A stretch of DNA of 64,000 bases from JABCPH02 sp963524305 (GCA_963524305.1 CAURGH010000002.1:1-64000); one strand, 5' to 3'. Numbered from the stretch's first letter, positions 8,447 through 17,663 are shown. A program made the numbers and translations. Notes: a model not told the origin generated them from the sequence alone.

Positions 8447-10159
8447 ATGCAAAAATTTGAAGATTTAGGATTGAGTACAGAGTTACTTAATGCATTGAGC
8501 AAAAAAGGATTTGAAGAACCAAGTGAAATACAAAGATTAGTAATACCAGAATTATTAAAAGAAAGAACACATTTAATAGGACAAGCACAAACAGGAACAG
8601 GGAAAACGGCAGCATTTAGTATACCAATATTGGAAACAATAGATGCAGATAAAACAGTAAAAGCGTTGATTTTAGCTCCAACAAGAGAGTTGGCAAATCA
8701 GGTTGCAGATGAAATTTATTCATTAAAAGGCAAAAAAGATATAAAAGTATTGGCTGTGTATGGAGGAGCTTCTATTGAGCAGCAAATAAAAAACTTGAAA
8801 AAGGGTGTAGATATTGTAGTTGGAACACCTGGAAGAGTTATGGACTTAATGAGAAAGAAAATTTTAAAAGTTGATAACTTAGATTATTTCGTATTGGATG
8901 AAGCTGATGAAATGCTTAATATGGGATTTCTTGAAGATATTGAATTAATATTAGAAAAAACAAATGATGAGAAAAAAATGTTATTCTTCTCAGCAACAAT
9001 GCCTAAAGCTATTTTGGATATTGCCAAAAGATTTATGGTTAACTACAAAATGTTAAAAGTTGAAAAAAAAGAATTGACAACTAATTTGACAGAACAAATT
9101 TATTATGAAGTAAAACAAGAAGATAAATTTGAAGCATTATCAAGGGTTTTAGATTATGAACAAGATTTTTATGGAATCGTTTTCTGTAGAACAAAATCTG
9201 AAGTTGATGATGTAACAAATAGATTGAAAGCTAGAAACTATGATGCTGAATGTATTCACGGAGACATCACTCAAGGATTAAGACAAAAAGCGTTGGATTT
9301 ATTTAAGAAAAAAGTACTTACAATATTAGTAGCGACAGATGTTGCAGCAAGAGGAATAGATGTAAGTAACTTGACACATGTAATTAATTATTCGATACCA
9401 CAAGAGGCGGAATCTTATGTTCATAGAATTGGAAGAACAGGAAGAGCTGGACATAAAGGTATTGCAATTACGTTTGTAACACCGAGAGAAGCTAGTAAAT
9501 TAGCGCAAATTAAAAGAATTACAAAAACAGACATTAAGAGAGAAAACATACCAAATGTAGAAGAAATCTTAAATGCAAAAAAAGAAGCGTTAATTGCTTA
9601 TGTGGATGAAATTATTAAAGAAAACGACCATAATGCATATGATCAGTTGGCGACTGAATTATTGGAAGGAAGAGATCCACAACAAGTTTTATCTTCTGTG
9701 TTAAGACATGTTTATGAAGATGAATTCTTGCCTGAAAATTATAATGAAATTGAAAATGTAAAAGTTAAAATTGATGATAAAACTAGATTATTTATTGCAT
9801 TAGGTTCTAAAGATGGTTATAATGCTGGTAGATTGTTAGATTTATTGAATAAAAAAGCTAAAACTCCAGGAAGAAAAGTTAAAGATATTAAGATTATGGA
9901 TAAATATTCATTCATAACAGTACCTTTACAAGAAGCAGAATTTATTATTAGAGCTTTAAATTCAAAAAAAGATTCTAAACCATTAGTAGAAAAAGCAAAT
10001 AGCAATGGTGGAGGAAGTTCAAGCAGTAAAAAATCTGGTGGAAGAAGAAAAAGAAAATCAGCAGACAAAAAATCAGATAAAAAATCAAGCAAAAAACAAG
10101 AGAAAACTTCTTCAAAAAGAAAAAGAAGTTCAAAAAAATCAAAAAAAGATAGACATTAA
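8447..10159 (+). CDS. deaD: DEAD-box ATP-dependent RNA helicase (DeaD/CshA type)
   Basis: RNA helicase of 570 aa likely acting in ribosome assembly and RNA decay. Motifs in order: Q motif and walker A AQTGTGKTAAF (about 47-57), PTRELANQ, the DEADEM motif II (about 150), SATMP (motif III), and HRIGRTGRAG (motif VI, about 326). A DbpA/CsdA-type RNA-binding domain spans about 440-520. The last 60 residues are a Ser/Lys/Arg-rich basic tail with SGGRRKRKSA-like runs, likely a second, unstructured RNA contact. The ribosome site is AAGGAAAG. It is flanked by an extended -10 promoter and stands as a single gene. Confidence 0.93.
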   Translation: MQKFEDLGLSTELLNALSKKGFEEPSEIQRLVIPELLKERTHLIGQAQTGTGKTAAFSIPILETIDADKTVKALILAPTRELANQVADEIYSLKGKKDIKVLAVYGGASIEQQIKNLKKGVDIVVGTPGRVMDLMRKKILKVDNLDYFVLDEADEMLNMGFLEDIELILEKTNDEKKMLFFSATMPKAILDIAKRFMVNYKMLKVEKKELTTNLTEQIYYEVKQEDKFEALSRVLDYEQDFYGIVFCRTKSEVDDVTNRLKARNYDAECIHGDITQGLRQKALDLFKKKVLTILVATDVAARGIDVSNLTHVINYSIPQEAESYVHRIGRTGRAGHKGIAITFVTPREASKLAQIKRITKTDIKRENIPNVEEILNAKKEALIAYVDEIIKENDHNAYDQLATELLEGRDPQQVLSSVLRHVYEDEFLPENYNEIENVKVKIDDKTRLFIALGSKDGYNAGRLLDLLNKKAKTPGRKVKDIKIMDKYSFITVPLQEAEFIIRALNSKKDSKPLVEKANSNGGGSSSSKKSGGRRKRKSADKKSDKKSSKKQEKTSSKRKRSSKKSKKDRH

Positions 10160-10264
10160 TCTAAAAATTTGATACTATCATATACAAATATCCTCTTAAA
10201 AATCTGTTAGTTCTTTAATAGATTGGATAGGGGAAATTTATTTAAGTAGAGAATTGTTAGAGTG

Positions 10265-10292
10265 AAAGGAGGACACAACGGAAAAGTTGTGT
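10265..10292 (+). promoter_or_regulatory. distal Shine–Dalgarno followed by hairpin, tpx translation start region
   Basis: AAAGGAGG (10265-10272) is immediately followed by the perfect 7-bp stem ACACAAC (10273-10279) / GTTGTGT (10286-10292) with a GGAAAA loop. The start ATG is at 10302, 29 bases after the Shine–Dalgarno but only 9 after the hairpin. Folding would bring the two to normal spacing. Confidence 0.65.
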
Positions 10293-10301
10293 TTTAAGAT
10301 T

Positions 10302-10946
10302 ATGAAGAAATTATTGTTAATTACAGGATTGTTAGGAATCATGGTTTCTTGTGGTTCAAAAAAAGAAGTTTCAGCAGCTCCAGCAGGAGTTCCAAAAGAG
10401 TATACGCAATACTTGGATACCTTAAAAGCTGACAACAATTTAAAAATTACTATGGGAGGAAACCCTGTTACGATTGTTGGAAAAGAAACAAAAGTTGGAG
10501 ATACGTTAAAAGGTGTTCCATTAACGGTAAATAGCAAATTGGAAGAAAAAAATATTTTAGCAGATAAAGCAATAAAAGTTATTTATACAGCACCTTCATT
10601 GGATACGAAAGTTTGTTCGTTGCAAACAAAAATGTTGAATACGGCAGCAGCTAAATATCCAAATGTTAAATTTTATTCAGTTACTGTGGATACTCCATTT
10701 GCACAAGAAAGATTTTGTACAGCGAATGATATAAATGGAATTAAAGCAGTTTCTGATTACAAATATCATCAATTTGGAGCACAAAATGGACTTTTAGTGA
10801 AAGAAAGTGGATTATTAACGAGAGCATTGATGATTGTTGATGAAAATAATGTTGTTAAATATATTGAATATGTGCCAGAACAAGCTAAAGAAGCTAATGT
10901 TGATAAGGCATTGAAATTCTTACAAGAAAAAATGTTGAAAAAATAG
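10302..10946 (+). CDS. tpx: thiol peroxidase, predicted lipoprotein
   Basis: Atypical 2-Cys peroxiredoxin that reduces hydroperoxides. The Tpx pattern is clear: VGDTLKG, then SLDTKVCSLQTKML with the peroxidatic Cys, then VDTPFAQERFC with the resolving Cys, and the SDYKYHQFG and EYVPE segments. Unusually it begins with a lipoprotein signal, MKKLLLITGLLGIMVSC, with a lipobox cysteine at residue 17 followed by GS. That predicts a membrane-anchored periplasmic enzyme rather than the usual soluble form. The ATG at 10302 is preferred over the TTG at 10287, which lies inside the leader hairpin and would put extra polar residues before the signal peptide. A terminator follows. Confidence 0.88.
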   Translation: MKKLLLITGLLGIMVSCGSKKEVSAAPAGVPKEYTQYLDTLKADNNLKITMGGNPVTIVGKETKVGDTLKGVPLTVNSKLEEKNILADKAIKVIYTAPSLDTKVCSLQTKMLNTAAAKYPNVKFYSVTVDTPFAQERFCTANDINGIKAVSDYKYHQFGAQNGLLVKESGLLTRALMIVDENNVVKYIEYVPEQAKEANVDKALKFLQEKMLKK

Positions 10947-10958
10947 ACAAAGATTGTG

Positions 10959-11009
10959 AAAAATACGCTAGATGCTTGTTGTAAAAACAGGTTGAAAGGC
11001 GTATTTTTT
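10959..11009 (+). terminator. intrinsic terminator after tpx
   Basis: AAAAATACGC (10959-10968) pairs with GCGTATTTTT (10999-11008), running into a T-run. The loop holds an inner stem CTTGTT/AACAGG. Confidence 0.8.
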
Positions 11010-11022
11010 ATTTTCAAAAAGA

Positions 11023-11051
11023 TTGATAAAAAGTGGAAAATTGGATATAAT
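11023..11051 (+). promoter_or_regulatory. strong sigma-70 promoter upstream of the patatin autotransporter gene
   Basis: TTGATA (11023-11028), exact 17-base spacer, perfect TATAAT (11046-11051). No intact gene starts directly after it; transcription would cross the HAD remnant and reach the autotransporter gene at 11253 with a leader of about 195 bases. Confidence 0.65.
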
Positions 11052-11060
11052 GAAACTGTT

Positions 11061-11222
11061 AATTCTATTTTATTTTTTGAGAGACAAACAGCTGATATTA
11101 AAGGTGGAATTAATTTTGGAATAGATACTTGTTGGGTAAATTTGTTAGGAAAAGATGAGGATCCAGAAATTAAAGCAAAATATAAAGTTGATAAGTTAAG
11201 TGAGTTGTATGAAATAATTTAA
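11061..11222 (+). pseudogene. C-terminal remnant of a YjjG-like HAD 5'-nucleotidase
   Basis: The frame reads ADIKGGINFGIDTCWVNL, which matches the end of the YjjG/PynA HAD phosphatases (motif IV region then GIDTCWYN), followed by a normal-looking C-terminus and stop. Everything upstream of about residue NSILFF is absent: the reading frame runs back into the tpx terminator, and no HAD motif I aspartate is present. The usual GDS before ADI is replaced by FERQ. It is therefore a fragment of about 54 codons, not a working phosphatase. Confidence 0.6.
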
Positions 11223-11252
11223 GTTTTTATGAAATGATAAAAGGAGAACAAA

Positions 11253-13544
11253 ATGAAAAGAAAAAAGTGGATAAAAATTGTATTGTGTTTATTGGTCTTT
11301 AATAATTTTCTTTTGGCAGAAAATTTTTTAGAACATAGTGAAAATTCGTGTGATAATAAATGTTCAGATAAGCTGATTTTAGTTAGCGAGACAGATAAAA
11401 AATCAGAAGAAAAATTTGTTGTTAATAATGAGATAGATACTGTTCCAGAAACAGATAAGAAAATTGGAATTGCACTTGGTGGGGGTTCAGCAAAGGGACT
11501 TGCACATATTGGGGTTTTGAAGGTTTTGGAAGAAGAAAAAGTACCGATTGAGTATGTGACGGGAACGAGTATGGGAAGTATAATTGGAGGACTTTATGCA
11601 GCAGGATATACAGCGAAGGAATTAGAAGATATTGCAGTTCGTATGGATTGGATGGGACTGTTTAATGATAAAATTGATAGAGAGAAAAAAGGGATAGTAA
11701 GGAATATGATTGAGGATAGAAATACATTGAGTTTGCCTATGGAGAAGTTTATGCCTAAAATAACTTCTGGGGCAATTGGTGGTAAAAGCGCAAGTGAAAA
11801 ATTGAATGAATTGTTGTATGGTGTACTAGATAAAAATGATTTTACGAAATATCCTAAAAAGTTTGCAGCAGTAGGAACTGATTTGAATACAGGAGAAGGA
11901 GTAATGATAACAAAAGGTTCGTTGGCTACTGCGATTCGTTCGAGCTTATCATTGCCATCAATTTATAATCCAATGCAAGTTGGCGATAAATTGTATATTG
12001 ATGGTGGAGTTGTTAGAAATTTGCCAGTTCAAGATTTGAAGGTTTTGGGGGCAGATTATACAATAGGGATAAATGTTGGAAGCGGATTTGAAAAGAGAGA
12101 TTTAAATAAAATGACATTGGTTGATGTAGTTTCAGATGCAATGACAATAGCTGGTAGGCAGGAAGTTGAAAGACAGATTAGAATGTTAGACATGTACATG
12201 GCTCCAGATTTATCAAAAGTGGAAGCGTATGATTTTTTGAAAGCAAAGGATATTATTGCTATGGGAGAAAAATTGGCAAGAGATCATATTGATGAAATTA
12301 GAAAATTAAGTAATCCAAAGAAATTTGATGAACTAGAAGAGAAAAGAAAAGAGTTTAGAAAAACTTGGGAAAATGAATATGATATAGAATCAGTGGAAAT
12401 TCGAGGAAATAAAAAGTATGAAACAGAATATTTTAAACGATATTTGCCTGAAAAATTAGGAAAAATGAATGAAAAAGAATTGGAAAGCATTGTAGATAAT
12501 TTGTATAGAAATGGTGATTTTTCAACAGTTTATTACGAAATAGCGGATGGTAATAAATTGGTTATTAATGTTCAGGAAAAAGCAGGGGATTACTTGACTT
12601 TTTCTTCAAATGCAAATACAGAAGATCTAGCAACAATAACAGTTGGGATTCAAGGAAATAAGACGCTTGTAGGTACGTTGGATACTCGATATCAATTAAA
12701 AGGAATTGTTGCTGATGAATATGGCATAAATGGAGCGGGAACTGTTCTTTTTGGAAAATCAAATAAACTTTTAGGAGTTGCCGATTTTGATTATAAAAGA
12801 GACAAGATAAAAAATCAATATTTTATGAATGACAAGTATGATTTTGAGAATCATAAATTTAGAGCAGGATTAGGACTTGGAGTAGAATTAAATACGAATA
12901 CATTATTTTTAGTTGGTGGAGGTTATCAAATATCTGATGTGAATAGAAGTTTGGATAAAACTATGAATAAAAAAATAAAATTCCCTTATTTTGAAACAAG
13001 TTTAACGCATGATTCAAGAGATGCAATTAATTTTGCTACGAAAGGTTCTTATTTTAAAGTAGATTATGTAAAAGGATCTTCAAAAGAAGCAAAATTTGAT
13101 ACTTTGTATGCAAAAGGAGAAGTAAATATACCTCTTGGAAAAAAAGTAACAGTGACACCTAGTGTAACTTATGTAACAACTAATGGAGATAAAGTTCCTG
13201 AAACTTATAGACCAAAATTAGGTGGTTTTTCAGAAACTGATTATTCGATGGAATTTGGTGGAATACCTGTGGATAAATTGTCGGGAAATAGTATTTTTGT
13301 TGGGAAATTGAATTTACAATATCAAATAAATAAATTTGTATTTGCTGGAGTAAATGGAGCAATTGCAAGAATATCAGATAAAGGATTTGATTTTGGAAAA
13401 GATCAAAAAGAAAATTATGGTTTAGGTGTTGGGGCTAGATTGCCAATAGGACCGATATATTTTGGATTAGCGAAGTCACCTGGAGAAAGTGTGAGATACA
13501 TATTTAACATTGGATATGAACCAAAAGCATTTAATGAAAATTAA
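11253..13544 (+). CDS. patatin-like phospholipase with POTRA and beta-barrel (type Vd autotransporter)
   Basis: Outer-membrane phospholipase A of the FplA family known from fusobacteria. A signal peptide (1-22, ending LLAEN) is followed by a short linker with two cysteines. The patatin domain contains GGGSAKGLAHIG (oxyanion loop), GTSMG with catalytic Ser at about residue 106, and DGGVVRNLP with the catalytic Asp at about 250. One POTRA-like repeat starts near 375 (IESVEIRGNKKY). A Bam/Omp85-type 16-strand-like barrel fills about 445-763, with alternating hydrophobic strands to the C-terminus. The 763-aa length fits the family. The enzyme domain would be displayed at or released from the cell surface. 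Ribosome site AAAGGAG. Confidence 0.92.
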   Translation: MKRKKWIKIVLCLLVFNNFLLAENFLEHSENSCDNKCSDKLILVSETDKKSEEKFVVNNEIDTVPETDKKIGIALGGGSAKGLAHIGVLKVLEEEKVPIEYVTGTSMGSIIGGLYAAGYTAKELEDIAVRMDWMGLFNDKIDREKKGIVRNMIEDRNTLSLPMEKFMPKITSGAIGGKSASEKLNELLYGVLDKNDFTKYPKKFAAVGTDLNTGEGVMITKGSLATAIRSSLSLPSIYNPMQVGDKLYIDGGVVRNLPVQDLKVLGADYTIGINVGSGFEKRDLNKMTLVDVVSDAMTIAGRQEVERQIRMLDMYMAPDLSKVEAYDFLKAKDIIAMGEKLARDHIDEIRKLSNPKKFDELEEKRKEFRKTWENEYDIESVEIRGNKKYETEYFKRYLPEKLGKMNEKELESIVDNLYRNGDFSTVYYEIADGNKLVINVQEKAGDYLTFSSNANTEDLATITVGIQGNKTLVGTLDTRYQLKGIVADEYGINGAGTVLFGKSNKLLGVADFDYKRDKIKNQYFMNDKYDFENHKFRAGLGLGVELNTNTLFLVGGGYQISDVNRSLDKTMNKKIKFPYFETSLTHDSRDAINFATKGSYFKVDYVKGSSKEAKFDTLYAKGEVNIPLGKKVTVTPSVTYVTTNGDKVPETYRPKLGGFSETDYSMEFGGIPVDKLSGNSIFVGKLNLQYQINKFVFAGVNGAIARISDKGFDFGKDQKENYGLGVGARLPIGPIYFGLAKSPGESVRYIFNIGYEPKAFNEN

Positions 13545-13598
13545 ATAATTTGTTTGATTTATTAAAAAATAAAAATTTTTGAAAATGAGGTATGATGC

Positions 13599-14501
13599 AT
13601 GAGAAAAAAATTAAAAAAAGCACTTTTAGTGTACAATCCAAAATCAGGTAATTCAAATTTGATTTTAAATAATTTTGATTTAATAACGACAGAATTGCTG
13701 AAAAAAGGGATAATTTTAACTTTATATAGTATAAGTCGAGATTATGACAGATTAGTAGAAATCTTAAAAAAAGAAAAGTATGATATTGTGATTTTATCTG
13801 GTGGAGATGGAACTTTAAGTAGATGTTTGACAGATATGTACAATGAAAATATTGAATTTCCTGAAATTGCAATTTTTCCAACAGGGACATCTAACGATTT
13901 GGCAAAGTCTTTGAACCTAGGAGAAAAAATTGAAGATTGGATAAATAATATTTTGAATAAAAAATCAAAATTTGTTGATTTTGGTTTGATAAATGGGAAT
14001 AAAATATTTTTATCTTCATATGCCGGTGGACTTTTTACAAAAGTTTCATATGCAACAGATAAAGGATTGAAGAAAACTTTTGGGAAAACGGCATATTATA
14101 TAACGGGTATTGATGAGTTGAAAAATATAAAAAAATTTGATTTAAAAATGAAAATAGATGATAATGAAGATATTTCGGAGAAAGCAATTTTGTATATGAT
14201 TTTAAATGGTAAAAATGTTGGAGGATTTGATGAATTACTTCAAAATGCAAATGTTGATGATGGAATTATGGATATTTTAATTGTAAAAAATATAGAAAAT
14301 CCTTTAGAAATTTCAAAAATTTTGTTTGATTTATTTAATGGACAACTTATTAATAATGAAAATGTGCGAAGTTTACAAGCGAAAAAATGTGTAATTGAAG
14401 AAATTTCAGAAGAAATTGGAGTGAGTATTGATGGAGAAGAAGGAGAAAATGAAAAAGTTAAGATAGAATTTATAAAAGATAAGTTAAGAATTTTTTATTA
14501 A
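13599..14501 (+). CDS. YegS/DagK-type lipid kinase
   Basis: Diacylglycerol-kinase catalytic family, probably phosphorylating diacylglycerol or a related lipid at the inner face of the membrane. Motifs: VYNPKSGN near the start, the nucleotide loop LSGGDGTLS at about 66-74, and FPTGTSNDLAKSLNL at about 91-105. The 300-aa length is typical. Ribosome site GAGGT. It follows the phospholipase autotransporter by 54 bases; the shared lipid theme may be coincidental. Exact substrate is unknown. Confidence 0.82.
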   Translation: MRKKLKKALLVYNPKSGNSNLILNNFDLITTELLKKGIILTLYSISRDYDRLVEILKKEKYDIVILSGGDGTLSRCLTDMYNENIEFPEIAIFPTGTSNDLAKSLNLGEKIEDWINNILNKKSKFVDFGLINGNKIFLSSYAGGLFTKVSYATDKGLKKTFGKTAYYITGIDELKNIKKFDLKMKIDDNEDISEKAILYMILNGKNVGGFDELLQNANVDDGIMDILIVKNIENPLEISKILFDLFNGQLINNENVRSLQAKKCVIEEISEEIGVSIDGEEGENEKVKIEFIKDKLRIFY

Positions 14502-14633
14502 ATTTTATAATTATTAAAAAGAAAAATAATCTAATTATATTATTTATAGCTAAAGTTTGTAAATAAATTAAAGAAAATTTTATAAAAATAAAAAAAATAA
14601 TAAAAATTTGGTGATTTATATGAAAAAAATAAT

Positions 14634-14662
14634 TTTCAAATTACCAAAAGATGTGGTATAAT
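14634..14662 (+). promoter_or_regulatory. extended -10 promoter for the GH57 gene
   Basis: TGGTATAAT with TATAAT at 14657-14662; a weak -35 TTTCAA is 17 bases upstream. It lies in a 207-base spacer that otherwise shows nothing but AT-rich sequence. Confidence 0.5.
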
Positions 14663-14708
14663 AGATGTATACAATATTAATAAAAAAAAGTGTGGAGGAA
14701 GTGAATTT

Positions 14709-16301
14709 ATGAATAAAGGATATTTAAGTTTTGTTTTACATGCTCATTTACCTTATGTAAGACATCCAGAGTACGAAGAGTTTTTGGAAGAAGATTGGTT
14801 ATACGAGGCAATAACTGAAACATACATCCCACTTTTAGAGATGTTTGAAAACTTAACTAGAGATCATATACCTTGGAATTTAACATTAACAATGTCAGGA
14901 ACATTGGTAAATATGTTGAATGATGATCTTTTGAGAAACAGATATATGAAGCATATAACAAAATTAGTTGAATTTTGTGAAAAGGAAGTAGAAAGATTAA
15001 AACCGTATCCTGATATGCTTAAAGTTGCAAATCATAATTTACATGTACATAAAACTGCAAAAGATATTTTTGTAAACAAATATCATAAAGATTTAGTTGG
15101 AGCATTTAGAAGATTCCAAGATCAAGGAAATTTAGAAATAATTCCAGTTACAGCAACACATGGATTTTTACCAGTAATGAAAGATTATCCTGAAGCAGTT
15201 AATGCACAAGTGTATATGGCTAAAAAAGACTATATTAAAAATTTTGGTAGAGAACCTAAAGGAATTTGGTTAGCAGAATGTGCGTATTATCCAGGGCAAG
15301 ATAAATACTTAGAAAAACATGGATTTAGATATTTTTTGGTTGATGCACATGGAATTATGCATAGTGATCCAAGACCTGTTTATGGTATTTATTCTCCAGT
15401 TTATACAAGAAATTTTGTAGCAGCATTTGCTAGAGATTTGGAATCGTCTGAACAAGTTTGGAGTTCGGAAAGTGGATATCCAGGAGATGGAGCTTACAGA
15501 GAGTTCCATAAAGATGCGGGATATGAATTAGATTATGATTATGTAAAACCTTATTTACATAGTGATGGTGTAAGAAGAAATATTGGAATAAAATATCATG
15601 CGATAACTGATAAAAAAGGAACTTATAAAGCAGTTTATGATCCAGAAGTAGCATACAACAAGGCAAAAGAACATGCTTATAATTTTGTTTTCAATCGTTC
15701 AAAACAAATTGAATTTTTGGCCTCTAGAATGAAATACAGAAAACCAATAGTTATCTCACCTTATGATGCAGAACTTTATGGACACTGGTGGTACGAAGGG
15801 CCTATTTTCTTAGAATGGGTATTCAGAGCAACAGCTGAATCAGATTTCTCAACAATAACACCATATAAATATTTAGAAAAATACCCAACAAATCAAGTTG
15901 TAGATGTAAGTATGTCAAGTTGGGGAGCAAATGGATATTATGATGTTTGGATAGATGGATCAAATGATTATGTTTACAGACATTTACATAAAGCAGCTGA
16001 AAGAATGATATCATTAGCTAATGGTAGAGATCCACAAAATGAATTAGAATATAGAGCATTAAACCAAGCAGCGAGAGAATTATTAATGGCTCAAACATCT
16101 TGTTGGGAATTTATAATGTATACAGGAACAATGGTTGGTTATGCACAGAAAAAAGTAAGTGACCATATTCATAGATTATTTAAGATTTATGAAGATTTCA
16201 AAAATGGAACACTTGATGAATCTTGGATAAAAGAAATCGAATACAGAGATAATATTTTCCCTGAAATTGATTATAAAATGTATAAAACAAGTTGGTTATA
16301 A
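14709..16301 (+). CDS. GH57 family glycoside hydrolase, predicted 1,4-alpha-glucan branching enzyme
   Basis: A 530-aa GH57 protein with DUF1957-type C-terminus. Visible features are HAHLPYVRHPE at the start of the barrel, WLAECAYYPG with the catalytic Glu nucleophile (about residue 185), DAELYGHWWYEGP with the catalytic Asp (about 355), and the C-terminal helical domain with TSCWEFIMYTGT, where branching enzymes of this family usually have SDW. It likely introduces alpha-1,6 branches in a glycogen-like polymer in the cytoplasm. No other glycogen genes are nearby. Ribosome site GGAGGAAG; a strong terminator follows. Confidence 0.87.
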   Translation: MNKGYLSFVLHAHLPYVRHPEYEEFLEEDWLYEAITETYIPLLEMFENLTRDHIPWNLTLTMSGTLVNMLNDDLLRNRYMKHITKLVEFCEKEVERLKPYPDMLKVANHNLHVHKTAKDIFVNKYHKDLVGAFRRFQDQGNLEIIPVTATHGFLPVMKDYPEAVNAQVYMAKKDYIKNFGREPKGIWLAECAYYPGQDKYLEKHGFRYFLVDAHGIMHSDPRPVYGIYSPVYTRNFVAAFARDLESSEQVWSSESGYPGDGAYREFHKDAGYELDYDYVKPYLHSDGVRRNIGIKYHAITDKKGTYKAVYDPEVAYNKAKEHAYNFVFNRSKQIEFLASRMKYRKPIVISPYDAELYGHWWYEGPIFLEWVFRATAESDFSTITPYKYLEKYPTNQVVDVSMSSWGANGYYDVWIDGSNDYVYRHLHKAAERMISLANGRDPQNELEYRALNQAARELLMAQTSCWEFIMYTGTMVGYAQKKVSDHIHRLFKIYEDFKNGTLDESWIKEIEYRDNIFPEIDYKMYKTSWL

Positions 16302-16322
16302 AATTTAATACTGATGAAATCT

Positions 16323-16366
16323 AAGCACTTTGTTTGTGAGAGAATACTTGCAAAGTGCTTATTTTT
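16323..16366 (+). terminator. intrinsic terminator after the GH57 gene
   Basis: AAGCACTTTG (16323-16332) is a perfect complement of CAAAGTGCTT (16351-16360), followed by ATTTTT. Confidence 0.88.
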
Positions 16367-16417
16367 AAATAATTGATAAAATTTGAATAGAAATATATGA
16401 TCTTAGAAAGGAATAAA

Positions 16418-17566
16418 ATGATATATTTAGATAATGCAGCAAGTACAAAACCTAAGCAAGAAGTCATTGATGTAATGATTGAATCAATGAAAGAAAATTT
16501 TGCAAATGCTGATGCAATACATGAATTTTCACATAAAATTGCTCAAAAGATTAAAAAGTCACGAAAAATAGTAGGAGATTTTTTGGGAGTTGACGGAAAC
16601 AGAATATTTTTTACAGCTGGTGGAGGAGATGGAAATAATTTGCTGTTACAAGGGATCATTGAAGCAAATTCTCGTACAAAAAAACATTTAATCACAACTA
16701 AAATTGAACATCCAACCGTTTTTGAAAATTTTCGTTATTATGAACAAAAAGGATTTGAAGTAGATTATTTAGATGTTGATAAAGATGGATATGTAGATAT
16801 TGAACAATTAAAAAATCTATTGAGAGAAGATACATTGATAGTATCGATAGGAGCTGTTAATAGTGAAACTGGTGCAATTCAAAATCTTGAGGAAATTGGA
16901 AAAATTATAAAAGAGAAAAGTAAGGATATTTATTTTCATACAGATTTTGTACAAGGGCTTGGAACAGTAGATATTAAATTTGATGAGATTCCAGTAGATG
17001 CTATAACTATGAGTGGACATAAGATTTATGCACCAAAAGGAATTGGAGCAATTTATTTGAAGAAGGATGTAAAAGTTATAAATGTTGTAAAAGGAGAAAA
17101 TTCTGAAAACGGAATAGTGAAGAGAACAATGCCGACAGAGCTGATTTTTGCCTTTACAAAAGCTGTAGAATTGTTACAAAAAAATTATAAGAATGATATG
17201 AAAAAAATTCAAGAATTGAAAGAAAAGTTTGCAGAAAAAATTGAAAAGAATATAGAAAATGTGAAGTTTAATTCAGGGTTTGATATAAAAAAATCAAGTC
17301 CAAAAATATTGAATGTATCATTTAAAGGTGCAAAAGGTGAAGTGTTAACTCATTTTTTAGGAATGAATGAAATTTATGTTTCGACAGGTTCGGCTTGTTC
17401 TTCAAAAACTGGAAATAGCAGAATTTTAGAAGCGATGAAACTTGATCCAAGTGAAATTAATGGAGCAATAAGATTTAGCTTTTCTATTTATAATACTTTG
17501 GAAGAAATTTCTGAGGTTGTAACAGTATTAAAATCAAGTGTTGAAAGAATTAGAAAGATGAGATAA
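16418..17566 (+). CDS. cysteine desulfurase (NifS/IscS family, ThiI partner)
   Basis: PLP enzyme that takes sulfur from cysteine as a persulfide. It starts MIYLDNAASTKP, the family hallmark. The PLP lysine is in MSGHKIYAPKG (about residue 205) and the active-site cysteine in STGSACSSKTG (about 330). The length is about 382 aa. The ATG at 16418 follows AGAAAGGA at good spacing; the earlier ATG at 16397 would add residues before the family start. The gene directly precedes thiI, the same arrangement as Bacillus nifZ–thiI, so the likely role is sulfur supply for tRNA 4-thiouridine. It could also serve Fe–S assembly. Confidence 0.9.
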   Translation: MIYLDNAASTKPKQEVIDVMIESMKENFANADAIHEFSHKIAQKIKKSRKIVGDFLGVDGNRIFFTAGGGDGNNLLLQGIIEANSRTKKHLITTKIEHPTVFENFRYYEQKGFEVDYLDVDKDGYVDIEQLKNLLREDTLIVSIGAVNSETGAIQNLEEIGKIIKEKSKDIYFHTDFVQGLGTVDIKFDEIPVDAITMSGHKIYAPKGIGAIYLKKDVKVINVVKGENSENGIVKRTMPTELIFAFTKAVELLQKNYKNDMKKIQELKEKFAEKIEKNIENVKFNSGFDIKKSSPKILNVSFKGAKGEVLTHFLGMNEIYVSTGSACSSKTGNSRILEAMKLDPSEINGAIRFSFSIYNTLEEISEVVTVLKSSVERIRKMR

Positions 17567-17576
17567 AAATTAATTA

Positions 17577-17605
17577 TTGCATTTTTTTTGATAAATCTTT
17601 ATAAT
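17577..17605 (+). promoter_or_regulatory. sigma-70 promoter for thiI
   Basis: TTGCAT (17577-17582), 17-base spacer, TATAAT (17600-17605), in the gap between the desulfurase gene and thiI. thiI can thus be transcribed on its own. Confidence 0.6.
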
Positions 17606-17663
17606 AATGATTGGGAAATTAAAAATAATGAAAGAAAAATTAAAAATAGAAAGGAAAAAATTA

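Noticed and set aside
10956..11060. N-terminal part of an open frame leading into the HAD remnant
   Set aside because: It passes through the tpx terminator stem and the promoter at 11023-11051 and matches nothing; only the segment from about 11061 resembles a protein family.
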